A DNA stretch of 8,932 nucleotides, taken from contig JASFBJ010000148.1 of NCBI GenBank assembly GCA_030149585.1, forward strand, positions 1-8,932, read 5' to 3'. Source of the stretch: Desulfobacterales bacterium (GTDB lineage Bacteria; Desulfobacterota; Desulfobacteria; Desulfobacterales; JASFBJ01). Positions within the stretch are counted from its first letter, which is position 1. Every line of letters begins with the position of its first letter. The notes under the pieces were generated by a model. The model saw nothing but the letters and a program-made list of their open reading frames with translations, was not told the origin of the DNA and made no database searches. Below, piece after piece: positions 1 to 6,842 of this stretch. The position numbers and the translations under genes were made by a program.

Positions 1-1
1 T

Positions 2-52
2 TTTGCATTTGATGAGCATTTTCAACAAGCTGGCTTTCAAACCAAGCCATAA
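2..52 (+). CDS. C-terminal end of a PIN-domain (VapC-like) toxin, partial
   Basis: The window opens inside a reading frame that gives FAFDEHFQQAGFQTKP and then a TAA stop. The pattern AF-FD-HF-QAGF followed by a short tail is how many VapC-type PIN-domain ribonucleases end, the Asp-x-His-Phe stretch forming the last strand and helix of the fold. Only 16 codons are visible, so the catalytic acidic residues and the partner antitoxin lie outside the window. Family knowledge: such proteins are the toxin half of type II toxin-antitoxin pairs and cleave RNA. The call rests on one short motif; it could be the end of another PIN-domain protein, and whether the gene is intact cannot be judged. Confidence 0.55.
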   Translation, partial: FAFDEHFQQAGFQTKP

Positions 53-70
53 GAAATGATATCAAATGCA
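4..70. repeat. 10-bp perfect inverted repeat spanning the PIN gene stop
   Basis: TGCATTTGAT at 4-13 is the exact reverse complement of ATCAAATGCA at 61-70, with 47 bases between the arms. It includes the last PIN codons and the stop. The arms are short and A/T-rich and the loop is long, so chance is possible. There is no T-run to suggest a terminator. Confidence 0.3.
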
Positions 71-257
71 TAACAAAAAAATGGGGCCGGCCACAAAAGC
101 TGAGCCGATTTTTGCTAAATTCAAAGGATTTAAGCAGCTTTTGTGTCAGCTCATTTTGGCCATAAAGGAGGCTGCCAGCTTAAAGTGGGATACTTTCCGC
201 CATTTTGGCTCTATGGTAATTTTACAATCAAGCGAAATCTAAGGACTTGCTAACTGA
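53..257. other. Non-coding spacer with inverted repeats, possible mobile-element debris
   Basis: About 200 bases between the PIN gene end and the hicA remnant carry no convincing gene. A 53-codon frame (81-242) exists but has no ribosome binding site and no recognisable protein signature. The stretch holds two inverted repeats, listed separately. Around 181-232 there are two loosely similar units (a TGG followed by an A/T-rich core, near 186-202 and 214-230) that vaguely recall the repeated ends of IS21-family elements. This resemblance is weak. The most likely reading is decayed accessory DNA. Confidence 0.4.
92..145. repeat. 11-bp perfect inverted repeat in the spacer
   Basis: CACAAAAGCTG at 92-102 is the exact reverse complement of CAGCTTTTGTG at 135-145, with 32 bases between. 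The same word half-recurs just beyond the right arm (TCAGC at 146-150), and GGCC occurs on both outer sides (85-88 and 158-161), so the region may be a larger, decayed palindrome. No function can be assigned. Confidence 0.4.
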
Positions 258-468
258 TTGAATTCACCGATTGTCCCGCCTAAAGAAATCATAAAAGCTA
301 TAAAAAAGAAAGGTTGGGTACATATCTGTACTACCGGATACCGGAGGTAATTGGCATTTCCATCATCCTGCGCAACCAGGAATTGTCACGGTTCCCCACC
401 CCAAAAAAGATATTCCTGTTGGCACTCTAAAAAGCATTGAGAAACAAGCCAATATGAAATTTCAGTAG
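258..468 (+). pseudogene. hicA: Degraded HicA-family mRNA interferase toxin
   Basis: Two adjoining frames together spell a HicA (YcfA-like) toxin. The first, from a TTG at 258, gives LNSPIVPPKEIIKAIKKKGW and then VHICTTGYRR before a TAA at 348. The second resumes at 352 with WHFHHPAQPGIVTVPHPKKD, continues IPVGTLKSIEKQANMKFQ and ends at TAG 466-468. The lysine-rich first helix, the Gly-Trp, the W-H-F-H-HP strand, the VTVPHPKKDIP motif and the final GTL-SI-KQA helix follow the family in order and at roughly normal length. The stretch that should read TTG-SH, which normally carries the catalytic histidine, is where frame and stop disrupt it, so the toxin should be inactive. HicA normally sits beside hicB; no hicB is recognisable on either side here. 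The start is uncertain: a TGA lies directly before the TTG and no ATG is available. Confidence 0.8.
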
Positions 469-549
469 GAGGTTGACAGGACAACAAGGGTCTCAGTTTT
501 TTCGACTCCTATGGTTATTGAAATCAAATTTTAATCAAATGGATTATAT

Positions 550-2052
550 ATGCATAATATACTTATTTTAACCTTTCTGTTTTATATAAGTTTTATTTCC
601 CCTGCTTTTGCAGGAAATTCAACCCGTGAGATTGATTTGCAAAACGAATATGCTTATCGTTTAATTGAACGCGGCAGCGCAATTAATCCGTATAATCTTT
701 TCACTAATAATTTCAGGTCTGTTTCAGCCCGTGAAGTGCGTGAACTATTTGATCAAGACAAGGAAATAGAGATTTTTGCCGACAGAGCCAATCTATACTA
801 TATGCAAAAGGTTGAAGAAAAAAAAAGCTATTCCCATAAAATTCTTGATAAAATGGTTTTAAACGGAATTTATTCTGAAAAAGAAGATGCCGCTCTTTAT
901 TCATCTTTTGGTAAAAAACCGGATGAGAATTATTTTGGTTCATTAGAACTTGGCGGCAATGGACGATTTAAAGATTTTGCTGCTTTTTCATATAGCCTGC
1001 GAGCCGGTAACGATGATTATGCTGATGATCTGGAATTATACAGATACCGATTAAAAACAGGGTTTGAGCATCTCTCTCTTGCAGTTGAAAGAGATAATTT
1101 GTCCATGGGGCCTGGTTATTTTGGTAATTTACTGGTCAGCGATAATATTAAACCTGAAAATACGGTTTTGTTAAAAACCGAGTACCCCTATGACTGGGGC
1201 TGGCTCGGGGCCTTTCGCGGTTATCTGTGGCACACCTGGTTTGATGATGAAAACCGGAAAAATCAAGATCCCTATTTGCTTGGCATGCGGCTCTCCTTAA
1301 TGCCCCATTATTGCATTGAAATTGGTTTTGTGCGTACTATCTATTATGGGGGTTCAGGAAATCCATCCTATAATAATTTTAATGATTACTGGAAGTTATT
1401 TACTGCTGAAGATGAAAATGTGTCGGGCAGCAAGTGGGATAATGATCAGCATGCTGGTTTTGATATATCGATATATCTTCCTTTTCTTAAGGGATTTACC
1501 CCTTTTAAGGGCGGAAAACTCTACTTGGAATATGCTTTTTCAGATATTAATGGATTCTGGCAGAAAGAGGATCAAGGCAGCAAGAAATATTTCAGGCCCT
1601 ATGTTACCTCATTTTTGCCCGGCCTGTTTCTCACCACAGGAACAACGGATTTTCGATTTGAAGGTATATTTACAAACAAAATAGCTTATAGCCATCATAA
1701 TTATTCAGATCAGGGATATAGTGATAACGGCTATTTTATTGGGCATTATGCAGGCAATGGGGCTAAAGGGTTTTTGGGCGAGATATATAATGAAACAACC
1801 TTAAAGGTTCATTGCAGGGCCGGCGCAAGATATATTGAAAGGGGCGGTTATGATAATATTACAACCCAGACTGAAAAAAGCGGGTTTGCCGGTTTAACCT
1901 TTTTTATTACCGGCGCCCTGGTTGTGGATATAAAATATGAGTACCGCACCTATGATAAAACCGATATGAATTCATCATTGGTTAGATACTCTTTTATTGA
2001 TAAGGAATATACTGATAATATAATTTATCTGAAAATGAGCTACTCTTTCTAA
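550..2052 (+). CDS. wzi: Wzi-family outer-membrane capsule-assembly protein
   Basis: The 500-residue product starts with a signal peptide (residues 1-21, hydrophobic core ILILTFLFYISF, probable cleavage after AFA). It continues with a periplasmic N-terminal stretch and then many alternating aromatic/polar strands typical of a beta-barrel. The family landmark is MGPGYFGNLLVSDNIKP at 186-202, matching the WGPG-GxLL-SDN signature of Wzi. The chain ends in a phenylalanine (KMSYSF), the usual outer-membrane assembly signal. Length is close to E. coli Wzi (about 480 residues). Known family role: an 18-stranded barrel that binds group 1 capsule and helps retain it on the cell surface; distant members are also found in other exopolysaccharide loci. 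It heads the plus-strand gene run, the next gene starting 5 bases after its stop. The Shine-Dalgarno is weak (GGA at 541-543) and no strong promoter is visible upstream. Family is confident; the polymer bound is unknown. Confidence 0.85.
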   Translation: MHNILILTFLFYISFISPAFAGNSTREIDLQNEYAYRLIERGSAINPYNLFTNNFRSVSAREVRELFDQDKEIEIFADRANLYYMQKVEEKKSYSHKILDKMVLNGIYSEKEDAALYSSFGKKPDENYFGSLELGGNGRFKDFAAFSYSLRAGNDDYADDLELYRYRLKTGFEHLSLAVERDNLSMGPGYFGNLLVSDNIKPENTVLLKTEYPYDWGWLGAFRGYLWHTWFDDENRKNQDPYLLGMRLSLMPHYCIEIGFVRTIYYGGSGNPSYNNFNDYWKLFTAEDENVSGSKWDNDQHAGFDISIYLPFLKGFTPFKGGKLYLEYAFSDINGFWQKEDQGSKKYFRPYVTSFLPGLFLTTGTTDFRFEGIFTNKIAYSHHNYSDQGYSDNGYFIGHYAGNGAKGFLGEIYNETTLKVHCRAGARYIERGGYDNITTQTEKSGFAGLTFFITGALVVDIKYEYRTYDKTDMNSSLVRYSFIDKEYTDNIIYLKMSYSF

Positions 2053-2057
2053 GCCAT

Positions 2058-2867
2058 ATGAATAATAAAAAAATTATCAAGCAGAATAATTCTAAACGCA
2101 AATGCTCCCTGTCGGTTATCATTATTGTAAAAGATGAGGCTGACAGGATTGAAGCTTGCTTAAAATCCGTTTATGGCTGGGCGAATGAAATAGTTGTTGT
2201 CGATAGTGGCAGCAGTGATGATACTGTTGAAATAGTAAAAAAATTTACTAAAAAAATATTTATTACTGATGACTGGCCTGGTTTTGGTCCTCAAAAGCAA
2301 AGAGCTTTGACCAAAGCAACCTGTGACTGGGTTTTATCCCTGGACGCTGATGAAATAGTGCCCCAAGAGCTCAGAGAAGAGATCGACAACTCTTTGCTGG
2401 ATGATCAACCATTATCAGGCTTTAAAATTCCATGGGCTGTATATGTTTTCGGCAAAAGGCTTGACCACGGCAGGAGCGGCAGAGCTAACCTGCGCTTATT
2501 TAAACGCCGGGGGGCAGGATTTTCCGATTGCCGGGTGCATGGCAGTGTAATTCCAGCAGATAACTCAGTTGGAATTCTCCAATCCCGGCTGCTCCATTTT
2601 ACCTATCGCGATTTTTCCCATGCCACCACAAAATTTTCCCAATATGCCTGGCAATGGGCCATACAGCGTTATCATGATGGCAAGCGTGCCGGCCTTTTCA
2701 AAGCATTCTGGCATGCGGGCTGGATGTTTTTCAGTATTTATTTTTTAAGATTTGGATTTTTAGACGGTAAAAGGGGCTTATTAATGGCAATTCTTTTCTG
2801 GCAATATACTTTTAATAAATATGCGGCCCTTTGGACTCTGGAGATAACAGCCACTGCAAATGAATAA
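2058..2867 (+). CDS. Family 2 glycosyltransferase, WaaE/KdtX-like
   Basis: This 269-residue GT2 enzyme has a GT-A fold. Visible motifs are SVIIIVKDEADRI (19-31, nucleotide-binding first strand), EIVVVDSGSSDDT (44-56, with Asp49), WPGFGPQKQRAL (73-84) and LSLDADEIV (93-101, the DxD metal site Asp96-Asp98). The WPGFGPQKQRAL block followed by W-LSLDADE is characteristic of WaaE-type enzymes, which in enterobacteria add a beta-1,4-glucose to inner-core L-glycero-D-manno-heptose. A hydrophobic C-terminal stretch (about 219-232) and the GFLDGKRGLLMAI segment (233-245) are also typical and suggest inner-membrane association on the cytoplasmic side. No good Shine-Dalgarno precedes the start 5 bases after wzi, so translational coupling is likely. 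It overlaps the next gene by 8 bases. Donor and acceptor sugars here are inferred only; many such homologues in other phyla are uncharacterised. Confidence 0.85.
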   Translation: MNNKKIIKQNNSKRKCSLSVIIIVKDEADRIEACLKSVYGWANEIVVVDSGSSDDTVEIVKKFTKKIFITDDWPGFGPQKQRALTKATCDWVLSLDADEIVPQELREEIDNSLLDDQPLSGFKIPWAVYVFGKRLDHGRSGRANLRLFKRRGAGFSDCRVHGSVIPADNSVGILQSRLLHFTYRDFSHATTKFSQYAWQWAIQRYHDGKRAGLFKAFWHAGWMFFSIYFLRFGFLDGKRGLLMAILFWQYTFNKYAALWTLEITATANE

Positions 2868-3936
2868 TCTGTATTTTTGTTATAGCCAGCTCTATCAGCT
2901 CTCCTATGCTCTGCCCATCTATCGAAAAATTGGTGGTGTTTTTCTGGTTAGAAATATCAAAAAATGGATTCAGTTTGTCAAATATACCCGTGGAATTGCA
3001 AGACCCGGTAACCGGGTTCCCCTGCTGAAAATACCGCGGATGAAAATCCATGATTCACGGCAACCTATTCCCTGGCAAGGAATTTTTCTCTCTCCTTCGG
3101 TTTCCAGTTTTCATGCTGGTACCCGGGAAAATATTATTACGATATATACAGGTCATGGCAGTGGGGATAAGCCCTATTTTGGTCCCGGGATTCCTGATAA
3201 AATGGCTGCCTTTGATTATCATTTTATTGCTGGGCCTAAAAATCTGGCAAAATTAAAGGATATCAATGTTGATCTTCCCTTTGAAAAGATTATCAAGATA
3301 GGCAATATGCGTTTTGATGATTATCTGAACCAAAAAATTGATCGCAGTCAGGTTAAAAAAAGACTGGGGATTAAGGATAATGAACGCCAAACCATCCTTT
3401 ATGCTCCTACCTGGAGCTGGGGTAATGGGACTTTATTAAAATACGGAGCACGGTTTTGCAAAGAGTTAAGCGCGCACTATAATCTTATTATCAGACCCCA
3501 TGGCCATGACCGGATGCAGATTCCTAAATTGCGCTGCTGGGCAAAAAAAGAGGGTTTAAGCAATATCTGTTTTTCAAATCCTTCCAATCTGGCTGAAAAT
3601 GATACTATGGATGATTTTCTGGTTTCCGACCTGTTAATTAGTGATGTCTCTTCTGTTATGTATGAGTATTTGGTAACACAAAAGCCCGTTATTATAATTA
3701 AAAATGATTTTAAAGATCATCATGAGATGCCGCATGAGATGAAAATTAATTCCATTGCAGAGCATTATGATGAGTCAATTCCAATGTTAACATTAATTGA
3801 GCGCAGCTTTCGGATGCATGCTCAAAAAAAACCGGACTATCTGGCTTTGCGAAATAATTGTTTTTATTTTAACGATGGTAAAAGTGCTCAAAGGGCTGTT
3901 GAGTTTCTTTCAAAAATAAGAATGAAGCAGGTTTAA
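2860..3936 (+). CDS. CDP-glycerol glycerophosphotransferase-superfamily protein, copy 1
   Basis: The 358-residue protein has the layout of the TagB/TagF-like polymerase domain (Glyphos_transf, GT-B-like fold). It shows GHGSGDKPY (98-106) with a conserved histidine at 99, ILYAPTWSWGNGT (179-191), IIRPHGHDRM (210-219) with the second conserved histidine at 214, LLISDVSSVMYEYLVTQKP (258-276) as the phosphate-binding Ser-Ser loop, and FYFNDGKSAQRA near the C-terminus. In canonical members the second histidine sits in K-x-H-P; here it is R-P-H-G-H-D, shared with copy 2 next door, so these form a divergent subgroup. There is no signal peptide or obvious membrane span; a basic N-terminus (21-45) could bind membrane or substrate. 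The ATG overlaps the end of the preceding gene (ATGAATAA), implying coupled translation. Predicted role: transfer of a phospho-alcohol such as glycerol phosphate from a CDP carrier onto a glycan. Superfamily confident, substrate unknown. Confidence 0.8.
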   Translation: MNNLYFCYSQLYQLSYALPIYRKIGGVFLVRNIKKWIQFVKYTRGIARPGNRVPLLKIPRMKIHDSRQPIPWQGIFLSPSVSSFHAGTRENIITIYTGHGSGDKPYFGPGIPDKMAAFDYHFIAGPKNLAKLKDINVDLPFEKIIKIGNMRFDDYLNQKIDRSQVKKRLGIKDNERQTILYAPTWSWGNGTLLKYGARFCKELSAHYNLIIRPHGHDRMQIPKLRCWAKKEGLSNICFSNPSNLAENDTMDDFLVSDLLISDVSSVMYEYLVTQKPVIIIKNDFKDHHEMPHEMKINSIAEHYDESIPMLTLIERSFRMHAQKKPDYLALRNNCFYFNDGKSAQRAVEFLSKIRMKQV

Positions 3937-3965
3937 CTTTTTCTCCATACCCAGTTCAGGCAATA

Positions 3966-5030
3966 ATGCAAACTCTATATTATTTACTCAATAATGCATA
4001 CCAGGCGTCAAGCGCGCTTTCTTTATACCGCAAAACAGGTGGTGTATTTCTGGTTAAAAATCTTAAACTCCGGCTTCAACTGAAAAAATATTTAAGGGGC
4101 ATTTCTCAGCCCTTTGGTCAAAGAACGCTTTTTAATATCCCTGTTGTAAAAAATGTTGATATGAACCACCCTTTGAAGCAGGAAGGTATCTTTATTGCCC
4201 TTGCCAATGTGCCGGTTCAGTGTAGCTCTTCCAAAAGCAAGGTGATTTTTCTTGGACATGGAACAGGAGATAAACCATACCAGGGGGGGCAGGCCGGCAG
4301 ATTGCTTGAAGCCAATGATTATCATTTCATCAGCGGGCCTAAACATCTGGCAAAACTTCAGGATATAAAAGCTGCTATACCAAAAGAACGCCTTATAAAG
4401 ATAGGTAATATGCGCTTTGATGATTATGTTAATAATTGGATCGATAAAAAAAAAGTCTATACACAGCTTGGCATTAGGGACCCTTACCGCAAAAACATTC
4501 TTTATGCTCCAACCTGGAAATGGGGCAATGGAACCTTGCTCAAATATGGTCATTTATTTTGCAAAACCCTGTCAAAACGTTTTAATCTGATTATCAGACC
4601 CCACGCCCATGATAGAATGCATATTCCCAAAATGCGCCGCTGGGCTCGCAAGGAAGGTTTGACTCATATATATTTTTCCAAATCATCTGATATTATTCGG
4701 CAGGATATAATGGCTATTTTCAAGATATCAGATCTAATGATCAGTGATACATCGTCAATTATCTATGAGTATCTGATCACCGCCAAACCGCAGATTATAA
4801 TAAAAACTGATTATGACCACCTGCATGCCATGCCGCAATCAATGGATATAAACTCCATTGCAAAGCAATTTGACGGAACACAGAATATTGAAGCTCTGGT
4901 CCAAAAAACTCTTGAAAAGCATCAAGAGCATCTTCATGAGTATCAGGAAATGCTGGCTAACACCTTTTATTTTAATGACGGCCAAAGTACTTGCCGGGGG
5001 ATAGATTTTATTCAATCTATCTCTTTTTGA
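3966..5030 (+). CDS. CDP-glycerol glycerophosphotransferase-superfamily protein, copy 2
   Basis: This 354-residue protein is a close paralogue of the upstream gene, with about half of residues identical by eye and colinear throughout. Shared landmarks are LYRKTGGVFLVKN (20-32), LGHGTGDKPY (96-105, His98), ILYAPTWKWGNGTLLKYG (178-195), IIRPHAHDRM (209-218, His213), LMISDTSSIIYEYL (257-270) and FYFNDGQS (334-341). The region between about 45 and 95, before the first histidine motif, is the most different, which may reflect acceptor choice. A CAGG at 3957-3960, five bases before the ATG, serves as ribosome binding site; the gap to the previous stop is 29 bases. Two tandem copies in one operon could act in order, for instance primase then polymerase as TagB and TagF do, or add different groups. 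That division of labour is inference. Both keep all motifs, so neither looks decayed. Confidence 0.8.
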   Translation: MQTLYYLLNNAYQASSALSLYRKTGGVFLVKNLKLRLQLKKYLRGISQPFGQRTLFNIPVVKNVDMNHPLKQEGIFIALANVPVQCSSSKSKVIFLGHGTGDKPYQGGQAGRLLEANDYHFISGPKHLAKLQDIKAAIPKERLIKIGNMRFDDYVNNWIDKKKVYTQLGIRDPYRKNILYAPTWKWGNGTLLKYGHLFCKTLSKRFNLIIRPHAHDRMHIPKMRRWARKEGLTHIYFSKSSDIIRQDIMAIFKISDLMISDTSSIIYEYLITAKPQIIIKTDYDHLHAMPQSMDINSIAKQFDGTQNIEALVQKTLEKHQEHLHEYQEMLANTFYFNDGQSTCRGIDFIQSISF

Positions 5031-5050
5031 TTTAAACAGGAGAAATTAAA

Positions 5051-5749
5051 ATGATCCAACAACCCAAAGTTATTATTTTGCTGGCTGGAATGGGCAGCAG
5101 GTTGGGGAGACCATATCCAAAGGGGCTCACTCCTTTAAATAATGGAGAAACCATATTTTCAAGGCAAATTCGAATCTTTCGTTCACTGGGATTGAGCTCT
5201 ATTGCCGTGGTTGGGTTTAAAAAGGATTTAATCATGGAGGCTGACCCGGATGTTTTATATGCCTATAATGCCAATTACGACACTACCAATACATCTAAAA
5301 GCCTGCTGTGCGGATTGCAGCATATTCATGATGAAGATGTGTTATGGGTTAATGGAGATGTGGTTTTTGAACAAGAGATTATTCAACGACTTCTATCCTT
5401 AAAAGAGTCTTGTGTGGCTGTCAATAATGCAAGGGTTGCTGATGAGGAGGTGAAATATACCATTGGCCCCAATGGTTATATTAAGGCTATTTCAAAGCAG
5501 GTGAAAAACCCTGTGGGAGAAGCCTTGGGCATCAACCTGATCAGTTCAAAATATCTGGATCTGTTTAAAACCAAGCTCGAAATGGTGAATGAACAGGATT
5601 ATTTTGAAAGAGCCATGGAAATATTAATTCAGGAAAAAGGAGATATTTTTTTGCCTCTGGATGTTGGGCAGCTCTCGTGTGTGGAGGTTGATTTTCAAGA
5701 GGACCTGGCCTTTGCCCGCAAGATGGTGGCAAAAGAGAAGTCTGGATGA
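5051..5749 (+). CDS. LicC-like nucleotidyltransferase (predicted CDP-alcohol or sugar-nucleotide synthesis)
   Basis: The 232-residue protein is a single-domain NTP-transferase of Rossmann-like fold. It has the nucleotide loop LLAGMGSRLG (10-19), PKGLTPLN with Lys24, a substrate segment NANYDTTNTSKSL (73-85), the metal-binding NGDVVF (101-106, Asp103), EALGINLIS (157-165) and a final VEVDFQEDLAFA (211-222, Asp214 as likely second metal ligand). The pattern of N-x-x-Y-x-x-T-N-T-x-x-SL plus the ending V-E-VD-x-x-ED-x-x-A is typical of phosphocholine cytidylyltransferase LicC and relatives that activate small phosphorylated alcohols or sugars. Next to phosphotransferase-like genes that use CDP donors, a CTP-dependent role is the best guess; ordinary sugar-1-phosphate nucleotidyltransferase is the alternative. 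The start is well supported by AGGAG at 5038-5042, 8 bases before ATG. It ends the plus-strand run, one base from the stop of the opposing gene. Confidence 0.8.
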   Translation: MIQQPKVIILLAGMGSRLGRPYPKGLTPLNNGETIFSRQIRIFRSLGLSSIAVVGFKKDLIMEADPDVLYAYNANYDTTNTSKSLLCGLQHIHDEDVLWVNGDVVFEQEIIQRLLSLKESCVAVNNARVADEEVKYTIGPNGYIKAISKQVKNPVGEALGINLISSKYLDLFKTKLEMVNEQDYFERAMEILIQEKGDIFLPLDVGQLSCVEVDFQEDLAFARKMVAKEKSG

Positions 5750-5750
5750 G

Positions 5751-6788
5751 TTATGCGAGCCCATAATATCGCAGGCGTCGACGAATCTGTATTTTTCGCC
5801 AGAGATTTAATGGTTTATTTTTTAAATGGTCGCGGTAATCAAGGATAAACCTGTCAGTTGCAGCCAGTACCCGCTCACTGGAACGGCCGTCATTATATGG
5901 ATGCATTTGGCTGATGAATTTTTTGAGATGCTTCATGATCTCTTTTGGTCTGGTTAGCATTTGATCCAAAGCAGGAGCCAATTCATCAGGATGTTGAATA
6001 TCCTTTATATAAGGCCCTGGTTTTTTTGTTTTAAATGTGATTACAGGCTTATTTAGCAGCAAAAATTCAACAACAACTGAAGATGTGTCGCTAAGCATAA
6101 TATCTGCGGCTCTAAGGCTTGGGATAATATCTGGATCATCAATTATTTTAAGATTCGGTCCCTTTATACCATGGTATTGTTTCACTATGTTTTCATCCAT
6201 CAGGGGATGAAATTTTACCAGCCATTTATACTTTCCAGCAAGGCTGAGCTCCTTTATTATTTTCATAAGTTTTGGCGCTGAACTTAAAGAGGGGCTAAAG
6301 GTTGGGGCAAAAAGAATCACTGGTTTATGGTTTTTTAAAGATTCTATTCCAGAATTATCCGGTTGATAATTAAAAAGCGTATCAATCTTTGGCCAGCCGG
6401 TTTCAATAACAGCAAAATATTTATGCCTGGCAGCCAGAGTTTTAAAAGGTTTTGTGGTTAAGGGGCCATGGGTGCAATATAGGTCAAATAGACCGCGAAT
6501 ATCAAAATGCCCTTTTTTTTCAATGCCAAAGCCATGAAAGAGTTCAACTTTTACACCTGGGAAAAAATCAGGAACCCAGTTTCCAGGGACAAAAACCGCT
6601 TTGGGGTTAAAATTTTTAACCTGACTAATATTTTCGAGTAAATATTCATTTTTTTTCAAAAGGGATGGATCCAGGTCATGAATAAACCAGGCGACTTTAG
6701 CTCCCCTGCGCCGGACAGCCTCCTGAAGAGGCCTTAAAATGGCAAAGGAGTAGGATACATTTAAAAAAAACAGATAATGGTCTGACAT
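5751..6788 (-). CDS. CDP-glycerol glycerophosphotransferase-superfamily protein, minus-strand member
   Basis: The 345-residue product (ATG at 6788) has canonical motifs: LFHGFGIEKKGHFD (83-96, His85), VILFAPTFSPSLSS (157-170), WLVKFHPLM (189-197, K-F-H-P with His194), MLSDTSSVVVEFLLLNKP (231-248) and HPYNDGRSSERV (296-307). It is only distantly related to the two plus-strand members and keeps the classical K-x-H-P, so it probably does a different transfer. Start choice: the frame stays open up to a TTG at 6872, but that TTG is the first half of a TTGACA -35 box, so initiation there is implausible. The chosen ATG has CAGGAG about 12 bases upstream and the protein begins directly with the fold's first strand (HYLFFLNVSYSFA). 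The C-terminus is basic (RRKIQIRRRLR-like, 330-340), suggesting membrane contact. Known family chemistry: transfer of glycerol phosphate or a similar unit from a CDP donor. Its substrate is unknown. Confidence 0.8.
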   Translation of the reverse strand: MSDHYLFFLNVSYSFAILRPLQEAVRRRGAKVAWFIHDLDPSLLKKNEYLLENISQVKNFNPKAVFVPGNWVPDFFPGVKVELFHGFGIEKKGHFDIRGLFDLYCTHGPLTTKPFKTLAARHKYFAVIETGWPKIDTLFNYQPDNSGIESLKNHKPVILFAPTFSPSLSSAPKLMKIIKELSLAGKYKWLVKFHPLMDENIVKQYHGIKGPNLKIIDDPDIIPSLRAADIMLSDTSSVVVEFLLLNKPVITFKTKKPGPYIKDIQHPDELAPALDQMLTRPKEIMKHLKKFISQMHPYNDGRSSERVLAATDRFILDYRDHLKNKPLNLWRKIQIRRRLRYYGLA

Positions 6789-6842
6789 GAATAAAAACAG
6801 CTCCTGAAAACAGCTCATAAGGATCAAACAAAAATTATAAAT

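Noticed and set aside
81..242. A 53-codon ATG frame in the spacer
   Set aside because: It has no Shine-Dalgarno, no recognisable family and overlaps inverted repeats; it is best read as chance coding capacity.
473..478. A perfect TTGACA that could be a -35 box for wzi
   Set aside because: No acceptable -10 lies 16-18 bases downstream (the sequence there is CAGTTTTTTC), so it was not called as a promoter.
1316..1684. A 122-codon frame within wzi on the same strand
   Set aside because: It is an out-of-frame shadow of the barrel gene, which has intact motifs across this region.
4092..4553. A 153-codon antisense frame inside the second tandem phosphotransferase gene
   Set aside because: It is fully inside a well-supported gene on the other strand, its translation shows no family motif, and it lacks a ribosome site.
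6835..6840. A perfect TATAAT on the minus strand
   Set aside because: It is 26 bases from the TTGACA, too far to pair with it; TATATT at 18 bases fits better.
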